A stretch of DNA of 64,000 nt from Pseudomonas putida (lineage in GTDB: Bacteria > Pseudomonadota > Gammaproteobacteria > Pseudomonadales > Pseudomonadaceae): contig NZ_CP109603.1 of assembly GCF_025905425.1 (NCBI RefSeq), positions 1,710,001-1,774,000 of the forward strand, read 5' to 3'. Position numbers and translations under genes: made by a program. The notes under the pieces were generated by a model, which was not told where the DNA came from, searched no databases, and saw only the letters and a list, made by a program, of their open reading frames with translations. Shown here in pieces: positions 59,762 to 64,000 of the stretch (position 1 is the first letter of the stretch; the number at the start of each line of letters is the position of its first letter).

Positions 59762-61270
59762 GTGGACAACAAGGTAAAAGCCTACCTGCAGGCCTTCGGC
59801 GTTTGCGAAGCCACCCAGCGTTTTCTCTCCAAGCCCCAGCGCATGTTCATTGGCGGTGCCTGGCTTGAGGCCAGTGACGGTGCCAGCGCCGAGGTCATCG
59901 AGCCGTCCACCGAGGGCGTGCTGACGCGCATCCCGATGGGCACCCAGGACGACCTGGACCGTGCGGTGCGCGCCGCCCGTGCGCAATTCGACGGCGGCCC
60001 CTGGAGCCAGCTCAAGCCCCTGGAGCGTGAGCGCCTGATTCATCGCCTGGCCGACCTGATCGAAGCCAATGCCGACGAACTGGCGCAGATCGAGTCGATC
60101 GATATGGGCAAGTCGGTCGCCCAGGCCCGGGCCGTGGATATCCAGGGTACCGTCGATACGCTGCGCTACTTCGCCGGCTGGGCCAGCAAGATCCACGGGC
60201 GCACCGTCGAGCCCTCACTGCCGGGCAACTACCTGGCTTATACCCGTAAGGAAGCGGTCGGGGTGGTAGGGGCCATCGTGCCGTGGAACTTCCCGCTGCA
60301 GACCATGGCCTGGAAGCTCGGCGCGGCGTTGGCGACCGGCTGCACCGTGGTGGTCAAGCCGGCGGAGCTGACCTCGCTGTCGGCCCTGCGCTTTGCCGAG
60401 CTGGTGCAGGCGGCGGGCATCCCGGACGGCGTGCTGAACATCGTCACCGGGCGTGGCAGCGTGGTGGGCACGGCGATGTCCAGCCACCCAGGTATCGACA
60501 AGCTGAGCTTTACCGGCTCGACGCCGGTGGGGTGCTCGGTGGGCAAGGCGGCGATGGACCAGATGAAGCGCCTGACCCTGGAGCTTGGCGGCAAGTCGCC
60601 GGTAATCGTGTTCGCCGATGCCGATATCTTTGCTGCGGCCGAGGCGGTCGCCAACGGTGTGTTCTTCAACTCGGGGCAGGTGTGCGATGCCGGTACCCGC
60701 GCTTATGTCGAGCGCAGCGTCTACCCGGCATTCCTTGAAGCGCTGGCCCGCTACACGGCCACGCTGAAGATCGCCCCAGGCCTGGACCCGGACTGCTTCA
60801 TCAGCCCGATGGTGTCGCGCCAGCAGCAGCAGCGCGTGCTGGAATACATCGCCCTGGGCAAGGCCGAAGGGGCGCAGGTGTACTACGGCGGCGCGCCGGT
60901 CGAGGGCGCTGGCTTCTTCGTGCAGCCGACCATCTTCGCCAACTGCAACAACGACATGCGCATCGTCCGCGAGGAAATCTTCGGCCCGGTGCTGGTGACC
61001 ATGCCCTTCGACACCCAGGAGCAGGCGCTGGCGCTGGCCAACGATTCCGAATACGGCCTGGCGGCAGCGATCTACTCCAACGACCTGGGCAAGGTCCACG
61101 GGCTGATCCCGCGCTTGCGCGCTGGCACCGTCTACGTCAATGCCCATAGCACGCTGGACCCGTCCATGCCGTTCGGTGGCTACAAGCAGTCGGGCTATGG
61201 CAAGGACATGGGCGCTGAACAACTGGAGTTTCTACTGGAGACCAAGGCGGTCTGGATCACCTTGCCCTGA
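59762..61270 (+). CDS. Aldehyde dehydrogenase family protein
   Basis: A 502-residue NAD(P)-dependent aldehyde dehydrogenase. Landmarks are GAIVPWNFPLQTMAWKLGAAL, FTGSTPVG (cofactor loop), LELGGKSP (catalytic Glu), FFNSGQVCDAGTRAYV (catalytic Cys at about residue 304) and EEIFGPVLVTMPF. GTG start at 59762, 15 bp after the ureohydrolase stop, behind GGAG. It oxidises an aldehyde, here probably the product of the GMC dehydrogenase, to the acid used by the ureohydrolase; substrate inferred. Confidence 0.92.
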   Translation: MDNKVKAYLQAFGVCEATQRFLSKPQRMFIGGAWLEASDGASAEVIEPSTEGVLTRIPMGTQDDLDRAVRAARAQFDGGPWSQLKPLERERLIHRLADLIEANADELAQIESIDMGKSVAQARAVDIQGTVDTLRYFAGWASKIHGRTVEPSLPGNYLAYTRKEAVGVVGAIVPWNFPLQTMAWKLGAALATGCTVVVKPAELTSLSALRFAELVQAAGIPDGVLNIVTGRGSVVGTAMSSHPGIDKLSFTGSTPVGCSVGKAAMDQMKRLTLELGGKSPVIVFADADIFAAAEAVANGVFFNSGQVCDAGTRAYVERSVYPAFLEALARYTATLKIAPGLDPDCFISPMVSRQQQQRVLEYIALGKAEGAQVYYGGAPVEGAGFFVQPTIFANCNNDMRIVREEIFGPVLVTMPFDTQEQALALANDSEYGLAAAIYSNDLGKVHGLIPRLRAGTVYVNAHSTLDPSMPFGGYKQSGYGKDMGAEQLEFLLETKAVWITLP

Positions 61271-61366
61271 GGTACAGGGCCGGCCTGCGTCGCCTGATTT
61301 GGCGAGCGACGCAGGCAACACGAACGCATCGAATTTCAAGAACAAGAACCCGTCGAGGTGATGCCC

Positions 61367-61546
61367 ATGAACAGCCAAGTGGATACCGAGCGTGCACAAG
61401 ACCTGGAACGGCGCCTGCGCGCCTATGAAGAACTGGAGGGCAGGGCGCACTGGCCCGGCGCGTTGAGCGCGGCGGATGTTGTTGCCCTTGCCGTGCTGAC
61501 CCTGGTCATGGTGGTGGGCGCGTATTGCCTGGGGGGCCAGCCATGA
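61367..61546 (+). CDS. 59-residue single-pass membrane peptide
   Basis: A small protein with a charged N-terminal helix (DTERAQDLERRLRAYEELEG) and one C-terminal membrane span (ALSAADVVALAVLTLVMVVGAYCLGG). GAGGTG six bases before ATG 61367 supports this start. Its stop overlaps the permease start (ATGA), so it is translationally coupled to the NCS1 permease. Possibly a transporter accessory subunit. Confidence 0.8.
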   Translation: MNSQVDTERAQDLERRLRAYEELEGRAHWPGALSAADVVALAVLTLVMVVGAYCLGGQP

Positions 61547-63012
61547 GCCGGTCCAGAGAGCAGGAGTTTCGCCTGGCCGCCGAACGCGGCGATACGCCCT
61601 TGCTGCCGGGCGAGCGGGTCTGGGGCTTCTGGGGCTATGCCTACGCCAACTCGGCGCTGGCAGTGGCCACCTGGGTGTTCCTGATCGGCGGTGCCACTGC
61701 GTTGTTCGTCGGGCCCTTGCAAGGGATCGCCGCGATCATCATCGGCAACATCATCGGCGTGGTGCTCGCGGCCTCGTCCACCTGCCTGCCGTGCGGCAAG
61801 TACGGTGTCGAGCAGTTCACCTTTCTGCGTAGCATGTTCGGCCTCAATGGCAGCCGCTTGGTCTACACCCTCTCGGTGGTGATACTGACCATGGGCTGGC
61901 TGGCGGTGCTGGGGCTGATGTGCGGGCGGGCGCTGGACAACCTGGAAACCCTGGTGCAGCACAGCCAGCCCGACAGCAACGACTGGCTGGTGACCGCCGG
62001 GGCCTTGCTGGCCATCGTGCTGGCGGCGCTGGTGGCCATGCGTGGGCCGGACATGATCCGCCGTCTGAGCGCGGTGATCGCGCCCAGCCTGATCCTGATC
62101 ATGCTGGCGCTGATGTACTTCATCTCCCGCCGCTACAGTTTCGGCGAACTGCTGGCCATGCCGCCCTTGCAGCCGCCGTTCGAGAACCCGCACGTCAACT
62201 TCATGATCGCGGTCGAAATCAACATCGCCGCAGGTTTTTCGTGGTGGCCCTACATCGGCAACCTGTCGCGCCTGTGCAGCAACCAGCGTACGGCCTTCTG
62301 GCCCAACCTGGTGGGCATCTTCGGCGCAGCTTCCCTGGGTGAGTCGGTCAGCCTGTTCGCCGCCACCACCCTGGGCAGCAGCGACCCCACGGCCTGGATG
62401 CGGCTGGCCGGTGGCATGACGTTCGGCGTGATCGCCCTGAGTTTCCTGGCGCTGGCCAACCTGACCGGCATGGTCAACATCCTCTACACGGCGGTCATCG
62501 GCCTGCGTCAGCTGGCGGGGGAGCGTTTGCGCAGCATGGGCTGGGGGGTACTGATCGGGCTGTTCTGCATCATTCCGGTGGTCATCGTGGTGTTCCTCCC
62601 AGGCATCTACGACGGCTTCTTCATCTTCCTGGTGTGGACGTCGGCATTGAACAGCGCCCTGGCCGGCATCGGCATCGCCGATTACTTCTTCCTGCGCAAA
62701 CAGCGCCTGAACCTGCGCCACCTGTATGCCGAGCAAAACGGCTCACCATTGCGTTATTGCAAAGGCTTCAACCCCATCGCGCTGCTGGCGCTGGTGGCAG
62801 GTTTTGCCATCTACGTGGTGGTGTTCAACCCGCAGACCCTGGCCCATACCGACTTCTTCACCTTCGCCACCGCCTCGCTGCCGTCCTGCCTGCTGGCCGG
62901 GCTGGTGCATTACGGCCTCACCCGCCTGCTGGCCACACGCCTGGGCTGGGGCGGCTACCCAAAGGGCAATGAACGCAACATCGAGGCCGCCGGCCTTCGC
63001 GTACAGGACTAG
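61543..63012 (+). CDS. NCS1 family permease (CodB/purine-cytosine-allantoin type)
   Basis: A 489-residue transporter with about twelve hydrophobic segments. It has [35 protein letters not shown] in the first two helices, [25 protein letters not shown] in the TM3 region, and [19 protein letters not shown] in the core substrate site. NCS1 permeases import nucleobases, hydantoins, allantoin or thiamin-like rings by cation symport. The start at 61543 overlaps the small peptide stop. It is likely the importer of the compound metabolised by the operon. Confidence 0.88.
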   Translation: MSRSREQEFRLAAERGDTPLLPGERVWGFWGYAYANSALAVATWVFLIGGATALFVGPLQGIAAIIIGNIIGVVLAASSTCLPCGKYGVEQFTFLRSMFGLNGSRLVYTLSVVILTMGWLAVLGLMCGRALDNLETLVQHSQPDSNDWLVTAGALLAIVLAALVAMRGPDMIRRLSAVIAPSLILIMLALMYFISRRYSFGELLAMPPLQPPFENPHVNFMIAVEINIAAGFSWWPYIGNLSRLCSNQRTAFWPNLVGIFGAASLGESVSLFAATTLGSSDPTAWMRLAGGMTFGVIALSFLALANLTGMVNILYTAVIGLRQLAGERLRSMGWGVLIGLFCIIPVVIVVFLPGIYDGFFIFLVWTSALNSALAGIGIADYFFLRKQRLNLRHLYAEQNGSPLRYCKGFNPIALLALVAGFAIYVVVFNPQTLAHTDFFTFATASLPSCLLAGLVHYGLTRLLATRLGWGGYPKGNERNIEAAGLRVQD

Positions 63013-63016
63013 AACA

Positions 63017-64000
63017 ATGAAAAAACGATACGACTACATCATCATCGGCGCGGGCTCTGCCGGCTGCGTCCTGGCCAACCGCCTGACGGAAGATGCCGGC
63101 ACCTCGGTGCTGGTGCTGGAGTTCGGTGGCAGCGACCGCAGTGTGCTGATCCAGATGCCCAGTGCGTTCTCCTTGCCGATGAACACCAAGAAATACAACT
63201 GGCGCTACGAGACCGCCGCCGAAACACACCTGGACGGCCGCCGCCTGCACTGCCCAAGGGGCAAAGTGTTGGGGGGGTCGTCCTCGATCAACGGGCTGGT
63301 GTACATCCGTGGCCATGCTTGCGACTTCGATGAGTGGGAAAGCCTGGGCGCGAAGAACTGGAGCTATCGCAACTGCCTGCCGTACTTCAAGCGCGCCGAA
63401 AACTTCAAGTTTGGTGGCGACGACTATCGGGGTGGCGCAGGGCCGCTGGCCACCAACAATGGCAATAACATGCAGAACCCGCTGTACGGCGCCTGGGTGG
63501 AGGCCGGTGCCGAAGCCGGCTACATCAAGACCGCCGACTGCAATGGCTACATGCAGGAAGGCTTCGGCGCCATGCACATGACCGTGAAGGACGGGGTGCG
63601 CTGGTCCACCGCCAATGCCTACCTGCGCCCGGCCATGAGCCGGCCGAACCTGACTGTCGTCACCCATGCCATGACCCGGCGCCTTCTGCTCGATGGCAAA
63701 CGTGTGGTGGGCGTGGAGTACGACGAGGGCGGCCAGACCCACACGGTGCATTGCAACCGCGAGGTGTTGGTATCGTCCGGCCCGATCGGCTCGCCGCACC
63801 TGTTGCAGCGCTCGGGTATTGGCCCCGAGGCGGTGCTGAAAAAGGCCGGGATCAAGGTGCTTCACGACCTGCCAGGTGTGGGCGAGAACCTGCAGGACCA
63901 CTCGGAAATCTACATCCAGTACGCCTGCAAGGAGCCGGTAACGCTCAACGGCAAGATGAGCCTGCTGGGCAAGGCGATGATCGGCCTGCGCTGGTTGCTG
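63017..64000 (+). CDS. GMC-family alcohol (choline-like) dehydrogenase (partial, 3' end cut)
   Basis: The first 328 codons of a glucose-methanol-choline oxidoreductase: [19 protein letters not shown] (FAD motif, residues 5-23), [29 protein letters not shown] (GMC signature 1, about 75-103) and [18 protein letters not shown] (signature 2, about 255-272). It oxidises a primary alcohol to the aldehyde with FAD. BetA-like over this stretch, but the operon has no BetI/BetT and has a ureohydrolase, so choline is not assumed. It starts 4 bp after the permease stop. Confidence 0.9.
   Translation, partial: MKKRYDYIIIGAGSAGCVLANRLTEDAGTSVLVLEFGGSDRSVLIQMPSAFSLPMNTKKYNWRYETAAETHLDGRRLHCPRGKVLGGSSSINGLVYIRGHACDFDEWESLGAKNWSYRNCLPYFKRAENFKFGGDDYRGGAGPLATNNGNNMQNPLYGAWVEAGAEAGYIKTADCNGYMQEGFGAMHMTVKDGVRWSTANAYLRPAMSRPNLTVVTHAMTRRLLLDGKRVVGVEYDEGGQTHTVHCNREVLVSSGPIGSPHLLQRSGIGPEAVLKKAGIKVLHDLPGVGENLQDHSEIYIQYACKEPVTLNGKMSLLGKAMIGLRWLL

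Noticed and set aside
58562..60196. 544-codon minus-strand frame opposite ureohydrolase and ALDH
   Set aside because: Both opposite genes carry complete active-site motifs; this frame has none.
61423..62736. 437-codon minus-strand frame opposite the NCS1 permease
   Set aside because: Gln/His/Gly-rich composition, no motif, antisense to a multi-helix permease.
63017..64000. Naming the GMC gene betA and the ALDH gene betB
   Set aside because: The motifs are compatible, but BetI and BetT are absent, and a ureohydrolase and an NCS1 permease share the operon, so choline-betaine function is not supported.

Overview
The window looks like a chromosomal segment of a fluorescent Pseudomonas, most likely the P. 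putida group. The signs are GC-rich core genes, the putida-type REP palindrome (GTGGGAGCGGGCTTGCCCCGCG and its complement) in several intergenic gaps, and familiar pseudomonad genes: a B12-riboswitch receptor operon, gfa, IclR-controlled catabolic clusters, and an IS110 element sitting in a REP. I found no rRNA, tRNA or CRISPR array. Calls rest on reading motifs by eye; no database was searched.

Layout. (1) 1-11.9 kb is a catabolic cluster. It holds two related FAD flavoproteins plus a 46-codon remnant of a third, two IclR regulators, a Gfo/Idh/MocA oxidoreductase, a sugar-isomerase-type TIM barrel, an MFS importer, a NIPSNAP protein, an AroE-like dehydrogenase, RidA and a YheO/DauR-type regulator. 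Palindromes sit at the expected control points, and a 0.7-kb triple REP repeat lies in the middle. (2) 12.0-17.7 kb has a truncated DUF3618-like relic, then a cobalamin riboswitch and a four-gene TonB-receptor/ABC uptake operon. (3) 17.7-22.1 kb holds housekeeping-type genes: an alpha/beta hydrolase, a DUF533/TerB-like protein, and an SDR-EamA pair facing a MerR regulator across a textbook MerR promoter.

(4) 22.2-44 kb is an accessory island rich in conflict and immunity-like genes. It is marked by copies of one small element with terminal inverted repeats and internal REPs at 22.2, 26.1 and 44.2 kb. It contains a TIR protein next to a large exported protein of unknown family; an operon of a lipase-like hydrolase, a TPR-trypsin protease, an unknown protein, a TIR protein and a membrane-anchored STAND NTPase, followed by a SLOG-like protein; an oppositely oriented NlpC/P60-like, peptidoglycan-binding protein; and a 1850-residue protein that appears to join two alpha/beta hydrolase domains, a CHAT protease and a helical repeat tail, followed by a protein with a cryptic TIR-like domain. 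This island is the best candidate for an undescribed system. My working model is that the STAND NTPase and the CHAT protein sense or are switched on, and that hydrolase, protease and TIR activities execute the response.

(5) 42.6-51.9 kb has gfa, a SUKH-family protein, an IS110 element inserted into a REP-bearing repeat, a 1912-residue DUF4011-helicase-nuclease of antiphage type, and a 43-residue basic protein. (6) 51.9-58.5 kb has an MFS exporter, an AraC/GyrI regulator, a small exported protein, an LLM oxidoreductase-GST pair with a divergent LysR, and a second LysR. (7) 58.8-64 kb is an operon of a ureohydrolase, an aldehyde dehydrogenase, a 59-residue membrane peptide, an NCS1 permease and a GMC alcohol dehydrogenase (cut by the window edge). 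It reads as uptake and oxidation of a guanidino- or ureido-type compound.
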